Positions 50,462-58,672 of a stretch of 64,000 nt of DNA are shown one piece after another (positions within the stretch are counted from its first letter, which is position 1; every line of letters begins with the position of its first letter). The notes beneath the pieces are model-generated. The model had not been told where the DNA came from, ran no database searches, and saw only the letters and a program-made list of their open reading frames with translations. The translations under genes and the position numbers were made by a program. The stretch lies in assembly GCA_016786705.1 (NCBI GenBank), contig JAEUVV010000012.1, positions 1-64,000 on the forward strand. The letters are read 5' to 3'. The DNA is from Taibaiella sp. (GTDB lineage Bacteria; Bacteroidota; Bacteroidia; Chitinophagales; Chitinophagaceae).

Positions 50462-51631
50462 CTATAATTGAGGTATTTTTTGAAAGGTGGCAGTTGAGGC
50501 AAAAGATAATTTATTAATGCAATGGTTTAGGGTTGAGCTATAAGGCTCGTCAATAGTACGCGCAAAACGCTCCGGGTCAATTTTCCAGATCCCGGAGTCG
50601 TGCCAGCGCTCCGGGAAATCCCAGTCCGGGCGGTTAAGTACCGGGTAAATACATACCCCGAATAGTTCCAGCCCCATCCGCAACATCTGCGCGCATTCTT
50701 CAGTAATAAAATGTATCCATTCACCTTTCAACGCTCCTTCATAACTGGTTTCGCTAATTACTATAGGCCTTTTGTACCGCTCAAATACTTCCCGGCACAG
50801 GTCAGACAGTTTCCGGTAGCCCGTGATCGCGGCGCCATTGCGCCAGTCTAATTGTCGCTCTGAAGGGTAATACCATTGATTATTGTGGTAATAATTGCAA
50901 CCAATGATATCCGCAAGATCGTCGTTGCCACCCAGCTCCCGGCACATATAACCGCACAGGATGTCCAACATCTGGAATTGCTCTTCGTTCTTTTGTTTGG
51001 CTTTGTTTACCAGATCGCTGTCTCCGAAATCCTCGGGGACAATATTGATGAGCGGTTCGGTAACCAGTATGCGGAGCTGGCAGTCCCGGGCTTTCAACGC
51101 TTTTACACATTGGATGTAAGCCTGCATTAAATGGTATTTTACCTCCCATCCACATTTTTTGGTATAAGGCGAGGTTGCCCCGACCTCCCCTCCAAGCCAG
51201 GCTATAAAATTAACCTCGTTTATCGGGGTGACGATCAATAAACCTTCGGGCTGCAGGCTACGGTAGAGTTCTAAAAAAGCAAGCGCGAATGCAACGAAGC
51301 GTTTGGTAAAATGGGGATGCAGCGGTGTAAGATCTGAAGGATAACCGAAATGGCAGAGGTCCCAGATGACCTGGACCTGCTGCTGGCGGGCAGCGCTTAT
51401 AAGCTGTCTTACCTTTGTCCAGTCATAAACATAGGGACTGGTTTCTACACAGCTCCATTGCAGGCCTTCCCGTACGGTGCTGATCGAAAATTCCCGTAGC
51501 CTGTTATAATCCTGCTCAATATGTTCCAGGTGCCCGGTCGCTTCCAGCAAATTCACCCGGTCTCCAAAACAATTCAACTGATCGCTGCATTCGTAGCCGG
51601 CAATCCAAAAAGAAGAAAACGGATTTTGCAT
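50462..51631 (-). CDS. Glycoside hydrolase, clan GH-A (beta-glucosidase/GH1-like)
   Basis: The 389-aa protein has a TIM-barrel glycosidase pattern. The acid/base Glu139 is in TPINEVNF and the nucleophile Glu294 is in VISETSYEG, matching the 4/7 arrangement of clan GH-A. It lacks a signal peptide, so it acts in the cytosol. It is the last gene of an operon with glf and a glycosyltransferase. Trimming or transglycosylation of a glycan intermediate is an inference. GH1 is the nearest likeness but GH5- or GH39-like families cannot be excluded. The 160 nt downstream hold nothing recognisable. Confidence 0.72.
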   Translation of the reverse strand: MQNPFSSFWIAGYECSDQLNCFGDRVNLLEATGHLEHIEQDYNRLREFSISTVREGLQWSCVETSPYVYDWTKVRQLISAARQQQVQVIWDLCHFGYPSDLTPLHPHFTKRFVAFALAFLELYRSLQPEGLLIVTPINEVNFIAWLGGEVGATSPYTKKCGWEVKYHLMQAYIQCVKALKARDCQLRILVTEPLINIVPEDFGDSDLVNKAKQKNEEQFQMLDILCGYMCRELGGNDDLADIIGCNYYHNNQWYYPSERQLDWRNGAAITGYRKLSDLCREVFERYKRPIVISETSYEGALKGEWIHFITEECAQMLRMGLELFGVCIYPVLNRPDWDFPERWHDSGIWKIDPERFARTIDEPYSSTLNHCINKLSFASTATFQKIPQL

Positions 51632-51648
51632 AATTATAGTTTTGAAGA

Positions 51649-52788
51649 TTATAGTTTTGAAGCCACCGCTTTTTTAACCGCACCGTTCAACGGCCGGTCC
51701 GAAGCGCTAAGTTTTTTAAATAAGGCCAGGGACTGCGCGACTACCTGGTCCATGTTATAATACCTGTAGGTGCCTAACCTGCCGGTAAAATGCACATCCG
51801 GAAACTTTTCTGCCAGGGCTTTATATTGGTTATAAAGCGACTGGTTTTCCTTACGTGGAATGGGATAATACGGATCTCCTTCTGCAGTCGGGTATTCCAT
51901 AACAATAGTTGTCTTGGGATGCGATTGCCCGGTGAGCCGCTTAAATTCTGTAATACGGGTATACAGTTGACTCATGGGGTAATTTATGGTCCCGCAGGGC
52001 TGGAAGTTTTCCTGCTCCAGGGTCTGGAACTTAAAGTCTATTGAGCGGTAAGGCAGTTTGCCAAACCGGTAGTTAAAAAAGGCATCTATAGGGCCGGTAT
52101 AAATGGTTTGTTTACAGATAAATGATTGCTTTACCGCTTCATAATCCGCGTTGAGCATGATATGGATATTGGGATGAGCCAGCATACGCTCAAACATATG
52201 CGTATAGCCCCTGAGCGGCATGGCCTGGTAGGTATCTGTAAAATAACGGTCATCTTTATTAATCCGGGTAGGCACGCGCGCGGTTACCGAGGCATCCAGG
52301 TCCGCAGGAGCAATGCCCCACTGCTTGATCGTATAGCCTTTAAAAAATTTCTCGTACAGTTCTTTGCCGACGCTGCCCAATACCACATCTTCTGAAGTGA
52401 GCACCTGCTGAACAGGTTCCCGTTTCGCAGCCAGGAAAACCTCCATTTCCTCCGAAGATAAATTAAGGCCATACAGTTTGTTGATCGTATTCAGGTTGAT
52501 GGGTACCGGCACCAGTTGCCCGTCGATGCTTGCCAGTACCCGGTGTTCATAAGGTCGCCATTCTGTGAAGCGGCCCAGGTATTCAAAGATCTCTTTTGAG
52601 TTGGTATGAAAAATATGCGGGCCATATTTATGCACCAGTATACCGTGCTCATCATAATAATCATAGGCGTTACCGCCAATATGGTTTCTCTTGTCAATGA
52701 TCAGGACTTTCTTGTTCCCTGCCGAAGCCAGGCGTTCCGCCAACACGGCGCCGGCAAATCCACATCCTACTATTAAATAATCATACAT
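51649..52788 (-). CDS. glf: UDP-galactopyranose mutase
   Basis: The 379-aa flavoenzyme converts UDP-galactopyranose to UDP-galactofuranose. The FAD-binding motif is YLIVGCGFAGAVLAERLA (about 4-21). RNHIGGNAYDYYDEHGILVHKYGPHIFHT is diagnostic of Glf, as are FFKGYTIKQWG and the C-terminal GRLGTYRYYNMDQV. Length is normal. It lies 4 nt after the upstream glycosyltransferase and 17 nt before the hydrolase, so they form one transcript. Its presence implies galactofuranose in a surface glycan. Confidence 0.96.
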   Translation of the reverse strand: MYDYLIVGCGFAGAVLAERLASAGNKKVLIIDKRNHIGGNAYDYYDEHGILVHKYGPHIFHTNSKEIFEYLGRFTEWRPYEHRVLASIDGQLVPVPINLNTINKLYGLNLSSEEMEVFLAAKREPVQQVLTSEDVVLGSVGKELYEKFFKGYTIKQWGIAPADLDASVTARVPTRINKDDRYFTDTYQAMPLRGYTHMFERMLAHPNIHIMLNADYEAVKQSFICKQTIYTGPIDAFFNYRFGKLPYRSIDFKFQTLEQENFQPCGTINYPMSQLYTRITEFKRLTGQSHPKTTIVMEYPTAEGDPYYPIPRKENQSLYNQYKALAEKFPDVHFTGRLGTYRYYNMDQVVAQSLALFKKLSASDRPLNGAVKKAVASKL

Positions 52789-52792
52789 AAGC

Positions 52793-53905
52793 TTATACCT
52801 TTTCTTTTTTAAGCGTTAAAACAGCCCGCAGCTGTGTTTCCATTTGCATCACCAGGTCGTCCCAGGACATCGCAGCCAGGAATTGATCTGCTTTTAGCAG
52901 CCATTCCCGGTCGTTTTGTTGCAAGAGCTTTTCTCCCTCTGTGATGAACTCCTTTGCGGTAGCCACTATAGTTGCCAGCCCGTTTTTCCCGTAAGTACGT
53001 ACTACGTCTCTTACCGGTGTCGACAAGACCGGTTTCCCGGCAGCCAGGTATTCCGGTGTTTTTGTCGGGCTGATAAATCTTGTGGCTTCATTTATAGCAA
53101 AAGGCAGCATGGCGATCTGCCAGCTCCTGATGTAGGAAGGGAGCTCTTCATAGCTTTTACTACCCAGGTAATGTATATTGGACATCCGGGGCAGCCCGCC
53201 CGGGTCTATTTTCACCACGGGCCCGATGAGCACGAAGTGCCAGTCCGGCTTCCGTTCCGCGGCTTCCCGCAGCAGGCCGGTATCAAAACGTTCATCGATC
53301 ACCCCGAAAAAACCTATACGAGGCATCGGTATACCTGCCTGGTCTTCAGGCTCTGTACCTGTTTGCCTTGCTTTACCAAAATGATCTTTATCAATACTGC
53401 TTGGCATACAGTACACTGCGGGATGTTTATCTTTTTTAGCCTCGTACAGGCTATACCCACCGGTAAATACAAGGTCGGCCACTTGTAACAGGGCAGCTTC
53501 GTTCTCCAGCAGGTCCGGAGGTGAAAATAAAAACGCGGACAATTCATCCATACAATCATAAATAACAAGAGCAGGAGCTAAGTGCCGGGTAAAGGGATAA
53601 GCCATCGGAGTATAATACCAGGCAATAAAATCGCGGATAGCTAAAGCTTTCATAATACGATGAACAATAGCTCCCTTCCTTGCGGTAATATCCTGGTCAT
53701 TATCCATTTGAAGATGGGGCCGGAACACGCGGATGCCAGGTGCTGCGGGATAATCTGTATAGCCATCCGGTTCTTCCGTGTAAACTTCTTCCTCTATGAA
53801 GGTAACTCTATAAGCATTGGCTAGCCTGGACATAATGTGCTGTGGTCTCTGGAATACAAAGTCCCAGCGGAGATGAGAAAATACGACAAGGTCTTTCATG
53901 AGCAT
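52793..53905 (-). CDS. Glycosyltransferase, GT-B type (GT1/GT4-like)
   Basis: The 370-aa protein is read from ATG 53905; an alternative ATG lies two codons later at MKDLVVFS. It has SHLRWDFVFQRPQHIMSRLA at the N-terminus, a middle SSIDKDHF, GFFGVIDERFD beginning the second Rossmann domain, and the donor-binding EATRFISPTKTPEYLAAGKPVLSTPVRDV. This is the layout of GT-B transferases annotated next to Glf in several phyla. It is probably a cytosolic transferase building a glycan or glycolipid, possibly adding Galf. Acceptor and donor are inferred. Confidence 0.85.
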   Translation of the reverse strand: MLMKDLVVFSHLRWDFVFQRPQHIMSRLANAYRVTFIEEEVYTEEPDGYTDYPAAPGIRVFRPHLQMDNDQDITARKGAIVHRIMKALAIRDFIAWYYTPMAYPFTRHLAPALVIYDCMDELSAFLFSPPDLLENEAALLQVADLVFTGGYSLYEAKKDKHPAVYCMPSSIDKDHFGKARQTGTEPEDQAGIPMPRIGFFGVIDERFDTGLLREAAERKPDWHFVLIGPVVKIDPGGLPRMSNIHYLGSKSYEELPSYIRSWQIAMLPFAINEATRFISPTKTPEYLAAGKPVLSTPVRDVVRTYGKNGLATIVATAKEFITEGEKLLQQNDREWLLKADQFLAAMSWDDLVMQMETQLRAVLTLKKEKV

Positions 53906-54524
53906 TTAGTTTTAAAGTAAGCTTTACACTACTGATTAGTAGCGTTTCCCCTTTACGTAATTAAAAGATTAATGAATATTTACTGGTAGTGTGTTATACG
54001 AGTCAATGTTTCAGGAACAATTTGAAAGAATAAATAGTTCACCTGCAACACCTATATAATCACATACAACTAAGACAGGTGCAAATTGTTTGCCATTGCC
54101 GGTTTGCACCTATTGCCGGTTACGAAAAGTCAATTGTATCAGGAGATCATAACTCGTTTTATACCGCAGAGCTATACCGTACGGGGGGCTAAAAGGTAAA
54201 AAACTATTATACTTTTTTATTTGAAGTATACTGGAAAACAGTTGCTTTTATTCTACAATTTTTAAAGGCATTGGGTAATATCCACACAACAAATTGTAAG
54301 TACTGATCATTAAAAGAAGGCAAGTCTATATCTGTCAGAAGAGGAAATACCCGTTAAAAAAAATAACCGGCCGTCACAGATATTAATGAATGAGCAGTGC
54401 TGCATGCATATTCATTTTACCTATTACCCTCAATGTGAATTTCTATACTCATATTGAGTAAGCAATTCCACACATGCCAAAAACAAAAACTATATATAAC
54501 ATTAAAATACAAGAACATTTTCCT
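53906..54524. other. Long divergent intergenic region with a perfect hairpin and a dyad
   Basis: No gene is seen in about 620 nt. It holds a perfect inverted repeat AGGTGCAAA (54077-54085) / TTTGCACCT (54103-54111), spacer 17, and a 10-bp imperfect dyad ctcaatgtga / tcatattgag (about 54431-54463). Neither is followed by a T run, so they look like operators or mRNA leader hairpins and not terminators. The glf operon promoter should lie at the low-coordinate end. Confidence 0.4.
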
Positions 54525-54540
54525 TTGGCCTGTTTTTGGC
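54525..54540 (+). promoter_or_regulatory. Sigma-54-like promoter
   Basis: TTGGCCTG-N4-TGGC, with GG (54527-54528) and GC (54539-54540) exactly 12 nt apart, fits a -24/-12 promoter. The predicted start near 54552 is about 29 nt before the small gene. A sigma-A reading (TTTG 54524-54527, 18 nt, TAGCTTTA 54546-54553) is also possible on the same bases. Confidence 0.45.
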
Positions 54541-54580
54541 GTCAATAGCTTTATTCATCAACCCCTTAAATCAATTAATT

Positions 54581-54730
54581 ATGACACAACCATTTAAGAA
54601 AGACTGCCGGCCGGTAATACTACTTTACGATCATCTATTCAACGAAATTCCTAAGCTGCGAAGTAAAGGGAGCTATCAGGATGAAGAAATATGGCATTGT
54701 ACCGAATTAAACACCCAACCTACAACATAA
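54581..54730 (+). CDS. Small hypothetical protein
   Basis: The ATG at 54581 gives 49 aa (MTQPFKKDCRPVILLYDHL, then FNEIPKLRSKGSYQDEEIW, then a polar tail). It has no signal peptide and is not recognised. It follows a sigma-54-like promoter at a suitable distance and precedes a small lipoprotein gene by 57 nt, so both may share the transcript ending at 55064. Confidence 0.45.
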   Translation: MTQPFKKDCRPVILLYDHLFNEIPKLRSKGSYQDEEIWHCTELNTQPTT

Positions 54731-54787
54731 TATTTATCCAACAATAATATAAATTCAACCGATTATTTAAAAACAAAAAAATAGATT

Positions 54788-55009
54788 ATGAAAGCTGTAA
54801 AATATGTTATGCTGTTAGTCGCATTCTTTGCTCTTAACGCCTGTGATAATAACCAGGGGCAAAACGGTTTTGACACCCAGGACAAGAATGACAATGATTA
54901 TGAAACCCCGGCAACTACCCCGCCCAACCCGGATAATACGATGCCGCCACCTACTCCACCCGCAACCAGTGATACTTCGCTTACCGACACCAGTAACACT
55001 AATCCATAA
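54788..55009 (+). CDS. Small lipoprotein with Pro/Thr/Asn-rich mature part
   Basis: The 73-aa product has a lipobox (FFALNACDNN, Cys about residue 19). The disordered acidic mature chain is built of Asp/Asn then Pro/Thr repeats (PATTPPNPDNTMPPPTPP). It is a probable outer- or inner-membrane-anchored spacer-like lipoprotein. No function is recognised. It is closed by a very strong terminator. Confidence 0.7.
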   Translation: MKAVKYVMLLVAFFALNACDNNQGQNGFDTQDKNDNDYETPATTPPNPDNTMPPPTPPATSDTSLTDTSNTNP

Positions 55010-55020
55010 AATATAAATAT

Positions 55021-55064
55021 CCCTAAACAGCAGCCGGTCATCGCCGGCTGCTGTTTAGGGTTTT
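55021..55064 (+). terminator. Intrinsic terminator
   Basis: The perfect long stem ccctaaacagcagccgg (55021-55037) and its complement (55044-55060) is followed by tttt. Confidence 0.92.
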
Positions 55065-55128
55065 AATAACTGCCACATTCGAGGCAACATATTTAAGTAC
55101 CTTAACGCGGAAACTCTTTACTCTTAAC

Positions 55129-55524
55129 CTAAAGGGTGCTTTTATGTTTCCTTTGGTAAGTGCTCAAAAATATATTAATCCACCATAGCAGGAATATGGT
55201 TTCTATTATCGCGTCCCAGAAATAAACCTGCGCAATGATACCCTTGAAATAGTAAACAAGCTCCACAATGATGAGGCCGGCAGTAGCACTTATAGCAGAG
55301 GCCGAAAGTGTTAAGGAGATTGGTTTGTTCTTTATAGCGGAGCGGTATAACAGGATCATTAAAGCGAATAATAATACGGATACGGTTTTTACCAACCATA
55401 CATCAGTCTTATAGCCGGTTACACGCATAAAACTTTCTATATGTACCAGTGGCCAAATAGCGGTAACGCTTACATAAATAGCCTGTAGTAAAGGGATGGT
55501 TCTGAATGTATCTTTCTTTCTCAT
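55129..55524 (-). CDS. Four-helix membrane protein of unknown function
   Basis: The 131-aa product has about four transmembrane helices (about 11-28, 45-60, 70-90, 98-118), basic ends and no recognised motif. It is monocistronic on the minus strand. Confidence 0.55.
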   Translation of the reverse strand: MRKKDTFRTIPLLQAIYVSVTAIWPLVHIESFMRVTGYKTDVWLVKTVSVLLFALMILLYRSAIKNKPISLTLSASAISATAGLIIVELVYYFKGIIAQVYFWDAIIETIFLLWWINIFLSTYQRKHKSTL

Positions 55525-55965
55525 AACAATAATTTAGCGCACTTATTATTTAAGGCTAAGTGTATGCGCTTATTATTACCAAAGTTGTGCCACTGTATGA
55601 TCCCATCGCTTACAGTGAATATTACCCGGTGGCTTTACCAGCAGGCTACCAGGACGCGATGAACAAACAATACTGGACCAATATTATAATAACCGGCATG
55701 TACAGAACACTGAGCAGTTAAAGTAAAATCATTAATCGCTGACGCGAAGATGTGCGGCTGTAGATATTCCACAAATCCCGCTATTAATCTACAAAGTGAG
55801 CATTACAAAGGGTGCTTGTCTATACGATTCTATTCCAGCCAGAAGTTGGTATAAAATTCGTTGTAAAGAAGCTATTAGCCGGTGGAAAAAAATAATGGGC
55901 GAATGGCCCCATTCATAGAACAATCATCACTTTTAAAATTCACTCACATTTAAATGCTATAAATT
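55525..55965. other. Intergenic region, possible small-ORF relic
   Basis: No established gene is present. From 55560 to 55721 a GTG-initiated frame of 53 codons reads VYALIITKVVPLYDPIAYSE and continues YYPVALPAGYQDAMNKQYW. It has protein-like composition but no homology or ribosome-binding site that I can recognise. The rest looks non-coding. Confidence 0.3.
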
Positions 55966-56220
55966 ATGAACGAGAAAAATAAAACCACGGGAACAGAAGG
56001 TATGGTGGCCAAAAACATAGAAGCCGTAACCTCAAAAGTACCGTCTGACGTATACCTTTGGACGGCGATAGGAGCTATGTCTGCTTCTTTATGTTTAAAA
56101 ATGATGCGCAAATCACATGCAGCCTTGTTTATAGGCCAGTGGGTAAGCCCCTTCCTGCTCATGGGCATTTACAACAAAATTGTAAAAACAGAAGGCCACG
56201 ACAAAGAAGACGATAAATAA
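55966..56220 (+). CDS. Small membrane-associated protein of unknown function
   Basis: The 84-aa product has a polar N-terminus (about 1-27), two short hydrophobic segments (about 29-45 and 53-70) and an acidic tail GHDKEDDK. Proteins of this kind are common in Bacteroidota next to envelope genes. No function is known. It ends at a terminator. Confidence 0.55.
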   Translation: MNEKNKTTGTEGMVAKNIEAVTSKVPSDVYLWTAIGAMSASLCLKMMRKSHAALFIGQWVSPFLLMGIYNKIVKTEGHDKEDDK

Positions 56221-56221
56221 T

Positions 56222-56263
56222 AAAAAGCTATGACGGGCCGGATACAGGGCCCGCATAGCTTTT
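56222..56263 (+). terminator. Intrinsic terminator
   Basis: The arms aaaagctatg-acgggcc and gggcccg-catagctttt (56222-56263) pair with a small bulge directly after the small gene. Confidence 0.8.
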
Positions 56264-56380
56264 AGACAACCTGTATTAGCAACTCCCTGAGTTCAAACAT
56301 AAGAAGACATGTTAGGGTTACCACTAAATAATAAGGTTGGCGCTAACCATGCACCAACCTTTTAAAAACACAAGCAATTT

Positions 56381-57103
56381 TTATTTAAGCTTTATTATAC
56401 CTACAAAGTTTAATAAACGCATACTTTGAAATCCCATGTCCCATTCAAACCATCTTGTAGCATTATTGGGACGTGTAGGATGTTTATGATGATTATTATG
56501 ATAGGCCTCGCCCCAAAAGACCAGGTCTACCGGAAGAATATTCTTAGAGGTGTTACTTACCGAAAAATTCTCATACCCGAACTTATGCGCCCACCAGTTA
56601 ACAACCACGCCCTGAAAGGAGCCCATTGCTAAGGTTACCGGGAACAATAGCCATTGCCACCAGGCATCAACCAGCCAGATATAAATAAAAGCATAGATCA
56701 CTACCCAGCATAGCCGCGCGATACCGCTATGAGCGATACGGTCAAAAGCTTCCCAGCTTGGCAGGTTTTTCTTGTATTTATCGGCAGCTTCCGTTTTGCC
56801 AATATACAAATTAAAATAACTGTTTCTTGTCAGCCACATCATTAAAAACGGGTTAGGTTCATTATGCGGGGAATGCGGGTCCTCGGGCTGGTCCGTATGC
56901 GCATGATGCAGGCGATGCATGAGCCCATAGGTATAAGCACTTATGTAAGAAGAACCCTGTGTGATAAAACAGCCCAGGTAAAACATACGCTCCCAGAACC
57001 GGGACATAGTAAACATGTTGTGGGCAGCATAGCGATGATGGAATACAGATTGAAAAAATAAAGAAGTATACCAATGAATGGTAAAGAAAATCAATAAAGA
57101 CAT
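56381..57103 (-). CDS. Acyl-CoA/fatty acid desaturase
   Basis: The 240-aa di-iron membrane desaturase has three histidine boxes: HHRYAAH (about 22-28), HRLHHAH (about 63-69) and HNNHH (about 202-206). Hydrophobic helices lie between boxes 2 and 3. It should introduce a cis double bond into acyl chains for membrane fluidity. Compared with the usual 250-300 aa, the N-terminus is short and starts almost at the first helix. An upstream in-frame start was not found. It is monocistronic. Confidence 0.9.
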   Translation of the reverse strand: MSLLIFFTIHWYTSLFFQSVFHHRYAAHNMFTMSRFWERMFYLGCFITQGSSYISAYTYGLMHRLHHAHTDQPEDPHSPHNEPNPFLMMWLTRNSYFNLYIGKTEAADKYKKNLPSWEAFDRIAHSGIARLCWVVIYAFIYIWLVDAWWQWLLFPVTLAMGSFQGVVVNWWAHKFGYENFSVSNTSKNILPVDLVFWGEAYHNNHHKHPTRPNNATRWFEWDMGFQSMRLLNFVGIIKLK

Positions 57104-57355
57104 TAAACTGAATGTTGTTGTGAGATTACGATGCTAAAACAACATCCAAGTGTGAGGTGAGTGCTGAATATGGGTAAATATAGACCTATTTTCTGATACT
57201 ACCAATTAAAATTCGATAATATGCCCGGTCGCTCCCCTAATGCTTACACAATATATCATCCTTAAAATGACCCGCCGGACACTATTTTAAGACACAATAT
57301 AACGGAAAAAGTTTAACAGTAATGCGTTAAATAAAAAACACTCTAAGCTAATCCT

Positions 57356-57901
57356 TTATTTTCCCGGTGTAGCCCCTACTGTTTCCAAAGCGATCTTGTA
57401 CAAAAGGGGATTACCTTTTGGGATCAACTTTAACAGGGCTTTTCCTTCTGACCGGAACTTCCTTCCAAATGCAGGATCATGGAACAGGATATCTAAACAG
57501 TTGTCGATGATATCGGCATACTTAATGGTTTGCGCATCCGCGCTTGCCTGTTCCAGCCGTTTCGCTTCGAGCTCTTTTCTTTGCTTCCGGTTCAGGTGCG
57601 GGTAAGCTTTTGAGGTATAGAGATCAGTGAGCTCAACGACCAGCTTGCCTATCTCTAAGGCTTGCGGCCGGGGCATAAGGGTTTGTAGAAAATCCACAAT
57701 TGCCGCGTTGCTTACCGGTGTATCTTCTACAACATCATGCAATAATGCAGCAGCCAGCACTTCCAGCCTGTTTTCATATTTACGGCACATTTCCATAACA
57801 CGTACCGGGTGCACGATATAGCGCTCGGGTGTATATTTCCTGGTCTGACCACCATGTGCCCGGTCCGCAAATTCCTTTATCGCTTCGAGTATAGTATCCA
57901 T
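57356..57901 (-). CDS. HD domain phosphohydrolase (MESH1/SpoT-HD-like)
   Basis: The 181-aa protein has the SpoT-type HD layout: AHGGQTRKYTPERYIVHPVRV (about 16-36), AAALLHDVVEDTPVS (about 51-65), VELTD (about 88-92) and a late D in IKYADIIDNC. There is no synthetase, TGS or ACT domain. It is a candidate small (p)ppGpp or nucleotide hydrolase. The exact substrate is uncertain. Confidence 0.82.
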   Translation of the reverse strand: MDTILEAIKEFADRAHGGQTRKYTPERYIVHPVRVMEMCRKYENRLEVLAAALLHDVVEDTPVSNAAIVDFLQTLMPRPQALEIGKLVVELTDLYTSKAYPHLNRKQRKELEAKRLEQASADAQTIKYADIIDNCLDILFHDPAFGRKFRSEGKALLKLIPKGNPLLYKIALETVGATPGK

Positions 57902-58001
57902 AAACTTAATTTTTGGCCATCAGTAACTATACTTATTTAAAAGGCTAAAATCATACCATCATGCCGGGAACAGTTGGAGCAGGATTTGCACATATAATAA
58001 T

Positions 58002-58667
58002 ATGGACAGGAAAAAATATTCATTCTTAAAAAGAAACGGCCTTAGTATCGTATTACTATCTTTAATGCTCCTGACGCTCATAGGCCAGTTTATAACCGGC
58101 TTCTTTGAAAACAACAAAGAATTGGCTGAAGACGGTTTACAGGAGATCGGCTTAATACAATACCTGCAAAGCGGGCATTTTATCCAGGCCACTTTTGAAA
58201 ACTGGGAAAGCGAATTCCTGCAAATGGCCATATATGTATTGCTCACGATTAAATTATATCAGGCCGGCTCCTCAGAATCGAAAGACCCCGACAAGAAAGA
58301 AGAAGTAGACCGGAAGCCGGAGCCTAAGCCATGCGCCCCCTGGCCGGTACGGAAAGGTGGCACCTGGTTAAAGCTCTACAGCAATTCTTTGTCTATTGTA
58401 TTTACGCTCTTATTCCTGGTTTCTTTTTGCCTCCATTTTCTGGGCAGTTTAAAAGATAATAATGAAAAATTATCCGCTAAAGGCGCCCCACCCGATACCT
58501 GGCAAAAATACCTTGGCTCATCAAGGTTTTGGTTTGAATCTTTCCAGAACTGGCAAAGCGAATTCCTGGCAGTGGCCGCCATCGTTATCTTATCCATATG
58601 GCTAAGGCAAAATGGTTCCCCGGAATCAAAACCTGTGGATGCGCCGCATTCGGCAACCGGGGGCTAA
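58002..58667 (+). CDS. DUF6766 family membrane protein with internal duplication
   Basis: The 221-aa protein consists of two similar halves joined by a Lys/Glu/Pro-rich linker (about 90-120). Half 1 has LSIVLLSLMLLTLIGQFITG...NWESEFLQMAIYVLLTIKLYQ. Half 2 has LSIVFTLLFLVSFCLHFLG...NWQSEFLAVAAIVILSIWLRQ. Each half has two helices flanking a soluble loop ending W-x-S-E-F. The function is unknown. It ends 5 nt from the convergent ClC gene. Confidence 0.85.
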   Translation: MDRKKYSFLKRNGLSIVLLSLMLLTLIGQFITGFFENNKELAEDGLQEIGLIQYLQSGHFIQATFENWESEFLQMAIYVLLTIKLYQAGSSESKDPDKKEEVDRKPEPKPCAPWPVRKGGTWLKLYSNSLSIVFTLLFLVSFCLHFLGSLKDNNEKLSAKGAPPDTWQKYLGSSRFWFESFQNWQSEFLAVAAIVILSIWLRQNGSPESKPVDAPHSATGG

Positions 58668-58672
58668 TTTTT

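Noticed and set aside
55560-55721. GTG-initiated 53-codon frame
   Set aside because: Composition is protein-like but without recognisable homology or start signals; kept only as a note on the intergenic region.
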